64,000 nucleotides of DNA, taken from positions 1 to 64,000 of the forward strand of contig JAVSML010019169.1 in the NCBI GenBank assembly GCA_038503035.1, given 5' to 3'. This DNA comes from Crocodylus rhombifer (Eukaryota > Chordata > Crocodylia > Crocodylidae). The notes below the pieces were generated by a model. That model did not search any database. It had not been told where the DNA came from and saw nothing but the letters and a program-made list of their open reading frames with translations. The position numbers and the translations under genes are program-made. Below, one piece after another: positions 52,801 through 62,235 of the stretch (positions are counted from its first letter, which is position 1; each line of letters starts with the position of its first letter).

Positions 52801-55393
52801 CTGCCCTCGCCCTGCAGGCAGAGGCATTCAGCCCACAGTGCTCCTGGCTACAAGCAGGTTCCACTCCAGGACAACCAAGGCTGCCGAGTCTTTCGCCCCA
52901 AGGACATCTGGGGGCTTCGGTGGCCGGGCTAACATCCTGTCCCTCCCAGACCCCCAGTGCACCAGCAAGCAAACCTCCGAGGAGCACGACAGCTTTGCAT
53001 CTGGCAGATCCCAAGGTGCCTGTGCTGCACCACTCAGCTATTATTCATAGACAGGTTCACTTACCAGTGTCCTCTGCTGCCATCTGCCAAACCTGCAGGG
53101 AACTGTCAGGGGGGCCACTGGTCACCAGCAAGCTGGGAAGACAGACAGAGATGCGAGCTCTTCAGCAACAGGGAGCAACCCTGCCCCTCATAGTTTCATA
53201 TTTCTTAGGGGTGGAAGGGTCCTAAACAGATCATGAGATCTGACACCCTGCCCTGCGCAGGAACAGGTGCCACAGTCATATCACCCCAGCCAAATCTGTT
53301 CAGCCTCCTCTTGAAGACTCCCAAGGTAGGAGAGAGCACCACCTCACTTGGGAGTCCATTCCAGAGCCTGGCAGCTCCGACTGTAATGTCTCCTGATGTC
53401 CAGCTTGAACCTCCTCCTTACCAATCTGTAATCCCGGGTAACTCTTGGTAACCCTGGGTAATTCCTAAAACCCTCAGGCCAGGCCTGCCTGCTCTGGTGC
53501 CTCCTCACACCCCGGCTTGGCCACTGCCGTGCTGCACCAGCCCTGCCGCATCTCTGCAAGACATCTGGGCACAGCCCAGACTGGGGAACCCTACAGGCCT
53601 TGGGCAGGTGAAAGCAGCCCTGGGATCGCAGCTCTAGCAGTGCTGCACCAAGACTGTTCTGTTCACCGTGAACAAACCCCGAGGGAAGGAGCCGAGCCAG
53701 GAGCCGTGTGCATGGTGGCACAGATCTCGGGGCAGGGGCAAAGCCTGCACAGAGGCATGAGGCCTGTCTGCTGGCAGGGATGTTCCCCACCCAGAGGAGG
53801 CTAAAACCAGAGACGCTGCAGATGATATGAACTCTTTGAGGAGCTGGCTGGGAACCCCTTCATGAACTGCCTGACGCAGGGGGTTTCTGGCCGTGGTGGC
53901 CGAAATGTTTGAATGGCTTTTTCTGCATTATCCTACAGGAACCACCTCAGGTGGGGAATAAAAGTGATTTTCTAATTTCAAAACACTTTGGCAAGCGCTG
54001 CCTAAAGAGGAGCCGGGTCAGGGCAGAGCCGAGGTCCCCAGCCGAATGTTTCCCGTTGGGGTCCCATCAAGACAGCCGAAAACCCAACCTGTGTCCTAAT
54101 GCCAGATGGGAAACGTGTCTGAGGTGAGACCATCACTGCAGGACGGAGAGGTTGGCGATGGCCTAGCCCTCCCACAGGCCCTGCGAGAGCCTAGACAGCC
54201 AAGAGCCTTGGGGTATTCATGTCAGCCTCGCAGCTGCTGGAGAGGGAGCGGAGCTAGGGCAGCCTCCTCTGCACAGCTGCTGTTGGCTCCTCCAGCCTCC
54301 CCTCCCCAGGTCACATCAGCACAGCAAGTGCAGAGAGGCCAATACCCCCCAAAGCCCTCCAGCATCAGCCTCCAGAGCGGGGAAAGCAGGACAGGAGGGA
54401 GAAGCGACTGCCCCAGCAAGAGGTAAATGCCACAGATAAACCTCTGAGGGCAGACAGGAGCGAGGTACAGACCGTGCCGGGGGGAGACCGGGTGCACGGG
54501 GCCAAGCAGACCAGGCTGCATCAGGGAAGAGGCCACAGGGAGGAGACAGCGAGAAGCAATGGGAAACACCACAGTACTGGAGAGAGAGATGAGAAAATAG
54601 AAGTAAGGGAGCCAGAGCCGTGACTGTCACACATCGTACCTACCAACCTACCTGGTGTCTGGCACGTGCTTCAAGCCATGTACTGGGCAGCGCGAAAAGC
54701 CTCCGCGCTCCACCTTGAAGTCCCTCTCTGGACATAACCCCTGCAAGCCAGAGGCAGACGGGCCGTCACTACCACCGCACACGCAGGCAGCGCTCCCGGC
54801 ACCGTGCAAAGGGCACCACCAGGCCTCTGGTGGGGGGAGGCAGGGGGAGCCCTCGGCTGGGGCCAGAGCTGGATCCCGCGATGCTGCCCCCGACCCTCAC
54901 CTGCTTCTCCTGGGCGCAGAGCCGCGGGGGCAGCCCCAGCTGCAGGATCTCGCTCCTGCTGCAGCCACCGTATCCGGCCACCAAGAGGCCTGGGGGTGGA
55001 GAGACGGGGTGAGGCGCCGCGGCCTGCGGGGCCCCGAGGCACGGCCCCGCGGCAACCTGCTGCCCGGGGGGGGGGGCCCTGTCCTTGCCCCTCCCCCTGC
55101 CCCGCCCCCACCGCCTCCCCAGGCCTCAACCCCAGCCCCGGCTCACTCGGGCCGTGGCTCCACTCGAGGACGCGCGTGGGCTCCTGCAGGTCGAACACGT
55201 GCAGATCCTCGTACCTGGGGGGCGGGGCGGGCGCGTCACGTGGGGGAAAGGGGAGTGGGAGGGGCCCAGTTCCACCCCCGACCCCGCCCACTCACAGCGC
55301 GAGCGAGTCCAACACCCAGTCCTCTTCCTCCTCCTCCTTCTCCTCCTTTTCCTCCTGCTGCGGCAGCTGCTCCCCATCCATGGGCGCCGCCAT
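49583..55393 (-). CDS. WDR73: WDR73, WD repeat-containing protein 73 (complete, 8 exons)
   Basis: WD40-repeat protein of the cytoplasm, spindle poles and nucleus. In human it supports microtubule organisation and associates with Integrator subunits. Loss causes Galloway-Mowat syndrome. Exons in transcript order are 55393-55296, 55214-55147, 54989-54901, 54740-54652, 53132-53065, 51463-51299, 50562-50197 and 49806-49583. All splice sites are AG/GT and the phases agree. The lengths sum to 1167 nt, giving 388 residues plus stop (human has 378). Recognition rests on [18 protein letters not shown], the EPTRVLEW and VAGY motifs, [20 protein letters not shown]...LQVWQ, and the C-terminal HVYD...[14 protein letters not shown]...LHVWDW. 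The N-terminus has an extra acidic stretch absent from human. No stop or frameshift was seen. The two nearest start codons are at 55393 (strong Kozak, G at -3 and +4) and 55381; I chose the first. Confidence 0.95.
50197..50562 (-). CDS. WDR73: WDR73 exon 7
   Basis: The acceptor is CTCTGAG (at the end of a long pyrimidine tract) and the donor G|GTGAGT. The exon encodes residues 193-314, with [22 protein letters not shown] and [18 protein letters not shown] nearer CTCTAG at 50556 would break the reading phase with exon 6, which decides the upstream acceptor. Confidence 0.93.
51299..51463 (-). CDS. WDR73: WDR73 exon 6
   Basis: The acceptor is CTCATAG and the donor G|GTATTT. The exon encodes residues 138-192, starting [20 protein letters not shown] and containing [19 protein letters not shown]. 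Human has DVIKAVSTI...VLHGARLRSLQVVDLESRK at this point. Confidence 0.93.
51464..53064 (-). other. WDR73 intron 5
   Basis: A 1.6-kb intron containing a hAT-type fragment starting at about 52247 ('cagggg caagcaagatgcag' phrase). The rest is GC-rich with no recognised element. Confidence 0.6.
52247..52330. mobile_element. hAT-type MITE fragment
   Basis: The start CAGGGGCAAGCAAGATGCAG and 'ggatctggcctgttgaggga' match the CAGGGG-type hAT family seen at 14042 and 58886. The right end is not clear. Confidence 0.55.
53065..53132 (-). CDS. WDR73: WDR73 exon 5
   Basis: The acceptor is TCCCAG and the donor G|GTAAGT. The exon encodes residues 115-137, [20 protein letters not shown] then DT, a WD-repeat strand ending in a typical LQVWQ. 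Confidence 0.95.
53133..54651 (-). other. WDR73 intron 4
   Basis: A 1.5-kb intron. A CR1 at 53187-53460 sits 55 bp from the exon 5 acceptor. The remainder has no recognised element. Confidence 0.65.
53187..53460 (-). mobile_element. CR1 3' fragment in WDR73 intron 4 (sense to WDR73)
   Basis: The sequence 'ctcatagtttcatatttctt' followed by 'ggaagggtcctaaacagatc' and 'caccacctcacttgggagtc' is the reverse complement of a CR1 3' end. The - strand encodes a degraded [12 protein letters not shown] peptide. Confidence 0.85.
54652..54740 (-). CDS. WDR73: WDR73 exon 4
   Basis: The acceptor is TTGCAG and the donor AG|GTAGGT. The exon encodes residues 86-114, starting [16 protein letters not shown] and ending LKHVPDT. 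Human has GLFPERDFKVRHGGFS...LKHVPHT. Confidence 0.96.
54901..54989 (-). CDS. WDR73: WDR73 exon 3
   Basis: The acceptor is CCCCAG and the donor CAG|GTGAGG. The exon encodes [20 protein letters not shown] then PRLCAQEKQ (residues 57-85). Human has VFVAGY...NEILHLKLPLRL at this point. Confidence 0.95.
55147..55214 (-). CDS. WDR73: WDR73 exon 2
   Basis: The acceptor is CCCCAG and the donor A|GTGAGC. The exon encodes [20 protein letters not shown] then GP (residues 34-55), the start of the first WD repeat. Confidence 0.95.
55296..55393 (-). CDS. WDR73: WDR73 exon 1 (start codon)
   Basis: The exon encodes residues 1-32: [13 protein letters not shown], then a run of Glu and Lys (residues 14-24), then DWVLDSLA. 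The donor is CT|GTGAGT. Human starts MDPGDDWLVESL, so this sequence has a longer acidic N-terminus. The exon lies within a CpG island. Confidence 0.92.
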
Positions 55394-55700
55394 GTCTCCT
55401 TCGCGTCACTTCCGGCACGCCTGCCCTTCCCAGTCACGTGGCCGCCCCCAACCCGGAATCAGGGGGGCGGGGACGGTGTGGGCCCGAGCCTCCTGGCGCG
55501 CATGCGCGAGAAGGAGTCGGGGCTTTACGCCGGCTGCAGCTGAAGAACACGCATGCGCGCGCGGAGGAGGAGGAGGGTTCTGCTCCCCCTCCCCGTTCTG
55601 ACGTCGGCGGGTGCGCATGCGCGCCAGGAGGAAGCGGCAGCTGCTTCCCTTCCCCCATGCTAAAGCCGCCCGGTGCGCATGCGCAGCATCCCCACAGTAA

Positions 55701-56162
55701 ACTACACAAGAGGGCACGTGCCGCACTTCCGTGCAACTAGGTTCACCTCGTGTGCAGTAGGTTTAGCAGATAAAGGCCGGGGAATAGATAAGGTCTCTTT
55801 TTGCACCAGAAGACTTTCTACCATGGTTATATTGGTTTCATACCTTGCAAAAAAAAAAAAAGGAACAGATATTTCCATGCGTTGATGCTTCTAGCCTCTT
55901 GGGTAGTCAAAAATGAACGTCTGCCATTTGGATTTCCTTGAGACTGGCTGTGCACTTCACCGTGTTTTCTAGCATGGTAGCAACATCCTTGTAGGCACGT
56001 TTCTTGAGTCCTTTCCCAGAAAGTCCTGCCTGAATCTTTCTCGGTCCTTGCATGCACGGTTGGGATGCAGAATGATGAAGAAAGCCCTGCGCTCAAAAGC
56101 TTGTCTAACTAGTTGTTAACTTTTATTGGATAAGCTGTATGGTTGGAATAAAAATTATAAGA
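55701..56162. other. Upstream of WDR73; includes a Penelope-like tail
   Basis: AT-richer DNA without a recognised gene. At 56073-56130 the sequence 'gatgaagaaagccctgcgct' followed by 'caaaagcttgtctaactagt' and 'tattggataagc' resembles the Penelope-like tail also seen at 7651-7733. Confidence 0.5.
56073..56130 (+). mobile_element. Penelope-like element tail fragment
   Basis: The 'gatgaag...gctcaaaagcttgtct' arrangement is the conserved end of Penelope-like elements. Only a short piece is left. Confidence 0.45.
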
Positions 56163-56790
56163 TCATAGAAAACGAGGGTTGGAAGGGAGCTCAGGAGGTC
56201 ACATCCAGTGCAACCCCCTGCTCCAAGCAGGCCCAGCCCCAACTACATCATCCCAGCCAAGGCTTGGTCTAGCTGGGTCTTCAAAACCTCCAAGGATGGA
56301 GGTTGCAGCACCTCTCTGGTGCTCCAGTGCTTCACCACCCTCTTCATGAGAGAGTTTTTCCTAATATCCAACCTCAACTTCCCTTGCTGCAGCTTGAGCC
56401 CATTGCTCCTTGTCCTGTCGTCTGCCCCCACTGAGACCAGCCCAGCTCCATCCTCTTTGCACCCCCTGCAGGGAGGTGACGGCTGCTATTCAATCCCCCT
56501 CGCTCTTCTCTTCTGCAAACCAAATCAGCCCAGTTCCCTCAGCCTCTCCTCCCCTATCAAATCCCCCCTCGGTCTTCTCTTCTGCAGACAACAATAGCCC
56601 AGTTCCCTCCTCTCTTACCAGTCATGCCCCCCGACCCCCAGCCACCCTCCACCAGACTCTCTCCAATGTGTCCACATCCCTTCTGTCCTGGGCCCACAGC
56701 TGGACACAGGACTCCAGATGTGGCGTCCCCGGTGCCGAACAGAGGGGAGGAATCACTGCTGGCACCGCTCTGACCAGTGCAGCCCCTCAG
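56163..56790 (-). mobile_element. CR1 LINE 3' fragment with an internal duplication
   Basis: The 3' end at the left reads 'atcatagaaaacgagggttg' then 'gaagggagctcaggaggtca'. A block of about 70 bp ('caatccccctcgctcttctc...cccagttccctc') occurs twice in a row at about 56490-56610. It is related to 43488-43705. Confidence 0.85.
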
Positions 56791-57555
56791 CCCGCCCCAG
56801 ACCCCAGCTGCCGCCTCAGGGCAACGAACGAGCCTGCGAGTCGTGACCAAGCGCCGAGCAAGCCCGGCCCCACCTAAGCCGCTCCGCCGGGCGATGAGGC
56901 CGCCGGGCTGAGCACCCTGCTTCCCGCCAAGGTGCCTCCAGCTCAGCGGAGAATCGCCTCCTTTTCCTCCGGGTCCAGCTCGCGAGCTCCTGAATGCCCC
57001 AGCTGTTACCTGTCAGGTAAACCGATACCGCAGGACGTCAACAGCTCGGGGCCAGCGCTGCCTCCGGCGCTCCCTGGGCTCATTGCTGTCATCCGCTTCC
57101 TTAAGCCCCAGGGAGGTTTGCAGGAAGGAGGCGCGCACGGGCAGCGGGCACAGGGTCCCAACCTGCTCCGCTGCCCTTGGCACGGGACCGTTTTAACCGT
57201 GACCTCCTGGCTCGCTGCGGCTCAAAAGCCTCCGTGTCAGCGGACCACGATGCTCCTCCGTCACCGTCGTGTGGCTCTGGGGGCTCGGCGTCCTGGGAGG
57301 GGCGCGGGGCGCCCGTCTCGCTGGTGGGCAGCTCCTGCGGTGCTGGGCGCACCCCGAGGTGCTGGGCGGCAGGTCTGGGAGGACCTGGGAGGAGCGGGGG
57401 CATCAGCCGGGGGCTCGCGCTGGGTGCGGAGCCGGCTGGACTTGGTGACAGGAAGGCTGGGTTGTGCCGGCTGATGTGGAAACTCTGGTGTGGACGGCAA
57501 AAGGCAACTTCCCTCGTGAAACTGCAGCGTGAGCTTGGTGCCCAGTAGCCTGTTT
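56791..57555. other. GC-rich spacer, no gene recognised
   Basis: CpG-rich with open frames on both strands (for example 56932-57474 on + and 57101-57571 on -) that overlap each other and show no domain. Nothing is supportable here. Confidence 0.5.
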
Positions 57556-57559
57556 TACT

Positions 57560-57650
57560 GAGCATTAGCAAAATAGTGCATTTTTTTAACGTGTCAATGT
57601 GCTACTGTGCATTAAAGTGCATGTGTAGATGTACCTACCGGGTTGCAGTG
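57560..57650. mobile_element. MITE fragment with GCATCTACAC-type terminus
   Basis: Read on the - strand the end is GTACATCTACACATGCACTT followed by TAATGCAC, matching the termini of the MITE cluster at 13890-14795. Confidence 0.5.
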
Positions 57651-57774
57651 AGGCTCACGCTGGGCATATATCTGTATATGCAGACAGAATGGTTAAAGGA
57701 AAGACTTGAGGTGTTTCTCTTGGCATCATATGATACTGGTTATTAGTAACCAAGTGCTTGCCACTTAAGGAGCT

Positions 57775-57840
57775 ATTAGTGCAGGCGTGGTCAAAATATG
57801 GCTTGTGGGCCGCATCTGGCTCACAGGGATTTTGTCCAGG
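57775..57840. mobile_element. hAT-type fragment at the end of the gypsy element
   Basis: The sequence 'gcaggcgtggtcaaaatatg' followed by 'gcttgtgggccgcatctggc' is a diverged CAGGGG-type hAT end. It interrupts the retrotransposon just after the APVLYKP motif. Confidence 0.5.
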
Positions 57841-58870
57841 CTTATATAGCACTGGTGCTCGGCAGAGCAATTGTTTGATTTCCTCAAAGACTCTTGTTGC
57901 TTGCTTGGACCAATGTAAGTGTCTGAGCCTACCCTTTGTCATGTATATAAGTGGAGCCACAATCTCAGAAAATTTTTTGATGAATCTCCTATAGTAGTTC
58001 ACGAAATCTAAGAATGATCTAAGTTGCCTCCATGTCTTTGGTACCTTGTAGCTTCTTATAGCCTCCACTTTGTCTGCTAGTGGTCTTATCTGACTATGTC
58101 CTATTTGGAAACCCAGATACTTGGCTTCCTCTTGCCCTAAACTACATTTTTGGGGGATTAGCTTTAAACCTGCATTTCAGAGTTCTTGCAGAACAGCTTG
58201 TAAATGTTGACAATGTTGTTTCCAGTCTCATGAAAAGATTATGGTATCATCAATATAAGATGATGCATAATCTTGATGAGAAGCTAACATCTTATCCATC
58301 AAACATTGGAAAGACGTTGCCACTCCATGGAGGCCGAGCAGCGTACTCTTAAATATATATTCCACAGGGTCCGGGAAGCTGTTTTCTTGTTGTCCCTAGC
58401 ATTCATGGTTATTTGCCGGTAATCTTTTGTCAAATCTAGTGTCGATATATATTTGTCCTGGTTGATTTTTTCTAGCATTTCTTTTACTTGAGGCATGGGG
58501 AAAGCATCAGAAGTTGCTACCTTATTAACCTTTCTAAAACCTACACATACCCTGATAGTGCCGTCTAGCTTTGGGACTATCATTAGTGGACTTCTCCATG
58601 GACTCTTTGACTCTTCTATAATATCTGCCTCCAGCATCTGTGCAATTTCCCATTTCATGGCTCTCTGTAAGTGTTGTGGTAATCTTCTGCAGTGATCTCT
58701 GACGATACACTCCTGGGGTATCCTGATACCATGTTCTAAGCCCTTGGCTCTACCGGGTTTTTCTCTAAATACGTTGGGAAATTTGGATATCAACCATCGT
58801 AGTTCTTCCCTCTCTCTAGTGGACAGTTTCTCTCCTATCTGTGGGTCTCCTGTTATGAAGTCTAATTTTC
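57841..58870 (-). pseudogene. Reverse transcriptase of the Gmr1-like element
   Basis: In order the frame shows FPNVFREKPGRAKGLEHGI, then SPWRSPLMIVPKLDGTIRVC, STLDLTKDYRQI with the first catalytic Asp, YIDDTIIFS (about 58237) with the YxDD box, and YLGFQIGHSQIRPLADKVEA. The thumb/connection LRSFLDFVNYYRRFIKKFSE then follows. Stops follow YIDDTIIFS and the LQAVLQEL motif, and there is a frame change near 58330. The RNase H part is lost. Confidence 0.85.
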
Positions 58871-58885
58871 TAGGATCTCCTATAT

Positions 58886-59211
58886 CAGGGGCAGGCAGTT
58901 ATTTCAGGTGGAGGGCTGCTTACCAAGTTCTGGCAAACTGTTGAGAGCTGCATTTCCCTCTCTGGCGCAGGGAAGCAGGAACAGAGATTAGGCAGAGGTT
59001 TCTGGTTGGGAGGGCAGGGCTGGGCAGACCTTGCTGCTGGGTCCTGCCACTAGCTTCCTCTAGGTCCTACTGCCCCTGGCTCCTGTCATCTTTGACAGGC
59101 AGCTAGGTGCAAATAAATATTAGTTTTCTAAATTTGGAGGGACCCTGCAGGCCAGATAGAATGGCCTGGTGGGCCGGATCTGGCCCCCAGGCCGTATTTT
59201 TCCCATCCCTG
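58886..59211. mobile_element. hAT MITE inserted in the retrotransposon, with 8-bp target duplication
   Basis: The 326-bp element starts CAGGGGCAGG and ends CCATCCCTG (reverse complement CAGGGATGG). The exact 8-bp duplication TCCTATAT flanks it at 58878-58885 and 59212-59219, as expected for hAT transposition. Removing the element and one repeat restores the continuous gypsy sequence 'aggatctcctatatcatctg'. No transposase is encoded. Confidence 0.93.
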
Positions 59212-59219
59212 TCCTATAT

Positions 59220-60300
59220 CATCTGGATCTCCTATTGCTCCTTGGATCAACCATGCTTCCCTGTCATTCCACTTCTTCAGCATGTTAATGTGGTCATTTT
59301 GTTTCCTCTTAATGTGTCTTGTTCTTTGTACCTCATAATTTATGGGTCCCAACTTCCTAGTCACCTGGGAAGGGCCTTGCCACCTTGACAACACTTTACG
59401 GCTGCTATCTGGCAGCAACCCCAAAACCCAGTCTCCTGCTTTCAAATCTCTCTCTTTGGTATGGGAGTCGCAATTTCGTTTTTGTCTCTGCTGGCTAAGT
59501 CCTAGGTTTTTGTGCCCTCTCCAACCATTCCTGAAGCTCTCGCACAAATCGGGGTTGTCTCCCTTCCTCTGGTGACCCCTCGGACCACCTCTCACAAATA
59601 ATATTGAGCAACCCTCTCAGTTTGTGTCCATAAACTAGTTTGAATGGGGTACACCTCATGGACGCCTGGGGAGCCTCTTTGACTGCAAACAATAACGGAC
59701 TCCCATTTCCTCGGGTCACCCTGAATGCAGGCCCTTAGCATACCCTTCAACGTCCGGTTGAACCTCTCTACTAGTCCATGAGTTTGGGGGTGGTACATGG
59801 AGGTTTTGAGCTGTTTTATCTTCAAAATTTTACACACCCCTCCTAACACTCCCAGCATAAATGTCTTCCCTTGGTCTGTTAAAATTTCTTGGGCAATCCC
59901 CACTCTGACTACCCACTTCAGCAACTCCTCTGCTATCTTAGGCGTTGTAATATTCTTTAAAGGTATTGTATCTGGGAGCTTCGTAGCGTAATCTTCCATC
60001 ATTAGCACATGCTGGTATCCCACGTTACTACTTGGAAATGGTCCCGCAATATCCAAAGCTATTCTCTCAAATGGACGAGCTGCCTGGGGTATTGGTATTA
60101 ACGGGACCTTCACGGGCTTATAACTGGAGACTTTTTAGCACTCTGGGCACTCCTTACAGTATTTTTTATACAATCTTGTAGAGGCCTGGCCAAAAAACCC
60201 TTTGTTTCAACCGGGCTTCTGCTTTATCTCGGCCCAAATGTCCTCCCATGGGTAACGCGTGAGTGATTTGTAACAATGGTGACCAGTACTGTCTAGGCAC
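59220..60300 (-). pseudogene. Integrase of the Gmr1-like element
   Basis: An H2C2 zinc-binding region (HALPMGGHLGRDKAEARLKQ, then a frameshift, then KYCKECPEC) is followed by the catalytic core. The D,D,E residues are visible in ALDIAGPFP, ILTDQGKTF and HGLVERFNRTLKG. The C-terminal part has LKAGDWVLGLLP and GPSQVTRKLGPINYEV (a GPY/F-like module). It is interrupted by a stop and frameshifts near 60130 and 59690. Confidence 0.85.
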
Positions 60301-61024
60301 CAGGATTTGAGCTGCTTCCCCTCCTCCCCTGCCTTTGTCTATCTGGTGCACTATCCCGTTTCTTACCTTGAAACAAGGGGTCATCTCCCCCAGCTCAGGT
60401 TTGAGCACCTCTTCCTCCCTCTTGGCTAGGTTTTCTTCAAAGATGTTTTGGGACAATGACTCCTGTTTTTGGTTTTCTCTAAAATGTCCCTCCCCTATTA
60501 TATCATCAAGATCTATTCCTTCCTCCTCCCCTTCTGGCTCTTCCTCCCCCTCTATCTGTTTCACATAATCTTGGGTACTTATTTCTCCCATGGCTTTTGT
60601 GACCACTTTTTGCAAGTAAGGCCAGTCTGTACCTAAAAGCGTAGGGCAGGGCCGGGACTCAGCTAATCTTACCACAGTTTCTTCCATTTGGTTTAATACT
60701 GTCAACCTTAGCCTTTTCCTCTGATATGTGTACGGAGCCCCATGTATACAGACCATACTGACCCACGTTGTTAATTCTCCCATGTCTGGTGTCACTAGAT
60801 ATGACCTAAACACGGGGACAGCGGGTATTGACAACAGCGGGTGCAATTATGTCTCCTGTTTTTACCTCGACTATGGGTTTGGCCTTGCACCATGGCCCCT
60901 TGTGTTTCCTGAAACTGCAGTCCGTCTGCTCTTCATGGGGAAACTCGTGGGCCCCTTTGCTTACCCCTTTCTTGTTACAGTATCTCGCTATGTGCCCTTT
61001 TTCTCCACACCTAAAACAAATCAC
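60300..61024 (-). pseudogene. Gag zinc knuckle and protease/linker region of the Gmr1-like element
   Basis: The frame at 61024-60806 begins with a CX2CX4HX4C knuckle (CFRCGEKGHIARYC). It is followed by a frame (60846-60300) that includes LLGTDWPYLQK, compatible with the end of a retropepsin-like protease, and an acidic linker. The catalytic D(S/T)G was not clearly seen. The upstream Gag part is missing. Confidence 0.65.
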
Positions 61025-61055
61025 CCCTTTCGAGTCCCTCCAGATTTTTTAAAAC

Positions 61056-62235
61056 TGCTATTATGTCTCCTCTTAAGTCCCTTTTCGGTTAGCTGAACAT
61101 GCCTGTTTCCTCCCACGTCTCTTCATATGACTTGCCTTCAAAGTCCTTTATCGTTTTTGACATCTGCCTCTGGGCCCTCTTTAAATTCTCTAAAATATGG
61201 AGCCCAAAACTACACGCAAGTACTCCTGATGAGACCTAGCCGGTGCCAAGTAGAGAGGCAGTATCACCTCTGGTGTCTTGCACCTAACACTTCTGTTGAT
61301 GCAGCCTAACGCCACATTGAGCCTGAATCAGCCATCCAGGAGTTTGTGGCCATTACTCCTGGCTCTTCCCTCGGGTGCCCTGCTGAACGGTTGCTCGCCG
61401 AGCCTTTGATGTACGCCCCTAGGGTAGCAGGTAAGCCGCTACCAAGCGCCCTCTCAGCCTCCTTTTCCTCAGGCTGAAAAGTCCCAGATCCTCAGCCTTT
61501 CCTCATATGGCTTGCCTTCAAGGACTCTGATCATACAGGTGGCTCTTCTTCAGGCTCTCTCAAGCTTGCCCACGTCCTTGTTAAAATGCAGTGCGCAGAA
61601 CCGGACGCAGTCCTCCAGCTGCGGTCTCACCAGTGCTGAGTACAGCGGGGGAATCACCTCCTTGGTTCTGCTGGAGATGCATCGATTGATGCATGCCAGG
61701 GTATTATTTGCCCTACTGGCTACAGCGTCACACGGCCAGCTCATATTCATACTGTGGTCAGATCCTTTTCATTTAGTCCTCCAGTTTTCTCTCAAGGACG
61801 TTGTGGGATGCCAGATCAAAGGCCGTTTGGAGGGCAATGTCAACCTGCTCTCTCGTGTCCAGGTGGCGAGTTACCTGGTTGTAGAAGATGAGGTTGGTCA
61901 GGCGAGACCTGCCTGCGATGCTGGCTGTTCAGTCTTTCCTTCTGCAGGCTTCTCGCAGATAGACTCCTTGATGAACTTTTCTCGGATTTTCCCTAGGGTG
62001 GAAGTTAGGCTGATTGGCATATAGTTACTCGGGTCCTCCCTCCTGCCCTTTTTGTGGATGGGCACAACCGTGGCCCTCCTCTAGTCCTCAGGGACTTTTC
62101 CAGAGCGCCACGAGTTGTGGAGGAGTTTCGCCAGGGGTCTGCAATGGCTTTGGCGAGCTCCTTCAGCACTTTTGGATGAAGATCATCTAGTCCTGCTGAC
62201 TTGTATATGTCTGCCTGAGCCTGCAGGCCAGCGAG
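61056..62235 (-). mobile_element. Old CR1 LINE fragments
   Basis: Diverged CR1 sequence is in reverse orientation. The - strand shows LEDCVRFCALHFNKDVGKLE (61600) and IYKSAGLDDLHPKVLKELAK (62180), the CR1 RT start motif. It appears to be composed of at least two joined fragments, because the phrase 'tcatatgacttgccttcaa' at 61130 recurs at 61503-61520. Confidence 0.75.

Larger units (their letters stand above)
54990..55700. promoter_or_regulatory. WDR73: CpG island promoter of WDR73
   Basis: A CpG-dense block surrounds exon 1. Upstream of the start (higher coordinates) it has four TGCGCATGCGC-type NRF-1 sites (55498-55507, 55549-55558 one base off, 55613-55622 and 55675-55684), a CRE-like TGACGTCG (55599-55606), an ETS-like CACTTCCGG (55407-55415) and an E-box TCACGTG (55434-55440). 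There is no TATA box. This is the usual make-up of a housekeeping promoter. Whether it also drives a transcript to the right is not known. Confidence 0.8.
57840..61055 (-). mobile_element. Gmr1-like Ty3/gypsy retrotransposon, decayed, integrase before reverse transcriptase
   Basis: On the - strand, domains run from high to low coordinate. The Gag zinc knuckle CFRCGEKGHIARYC (about 61015) comes first, followed by a protease/linker region. Next come the integrase zinc-binding region, the integrase core, the integrase C-terminus, the reverse transcriptase, and the connection up to the RNase H side. Integrase therefore precedes reverse transcriptase, the order known in Gmr1-like elements and opposite to ordinary Ty3/gypsy. 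Several stops and frameshifts are present. Both LTRs, most of Gag and RNase H are missing. The element is cut on the right by CR1 sequence and on the left by hAT/MITE fragments. Confidence 0.8.

Noticed and set aside
54655..55740. 361-codon open frame on the + strand over the WDR73 5' end
   Set aside because: It lies antisense over WDR73 exons 1-4 and the CpG island. GC-rich composition keeps all frames open, and it shows no domain.
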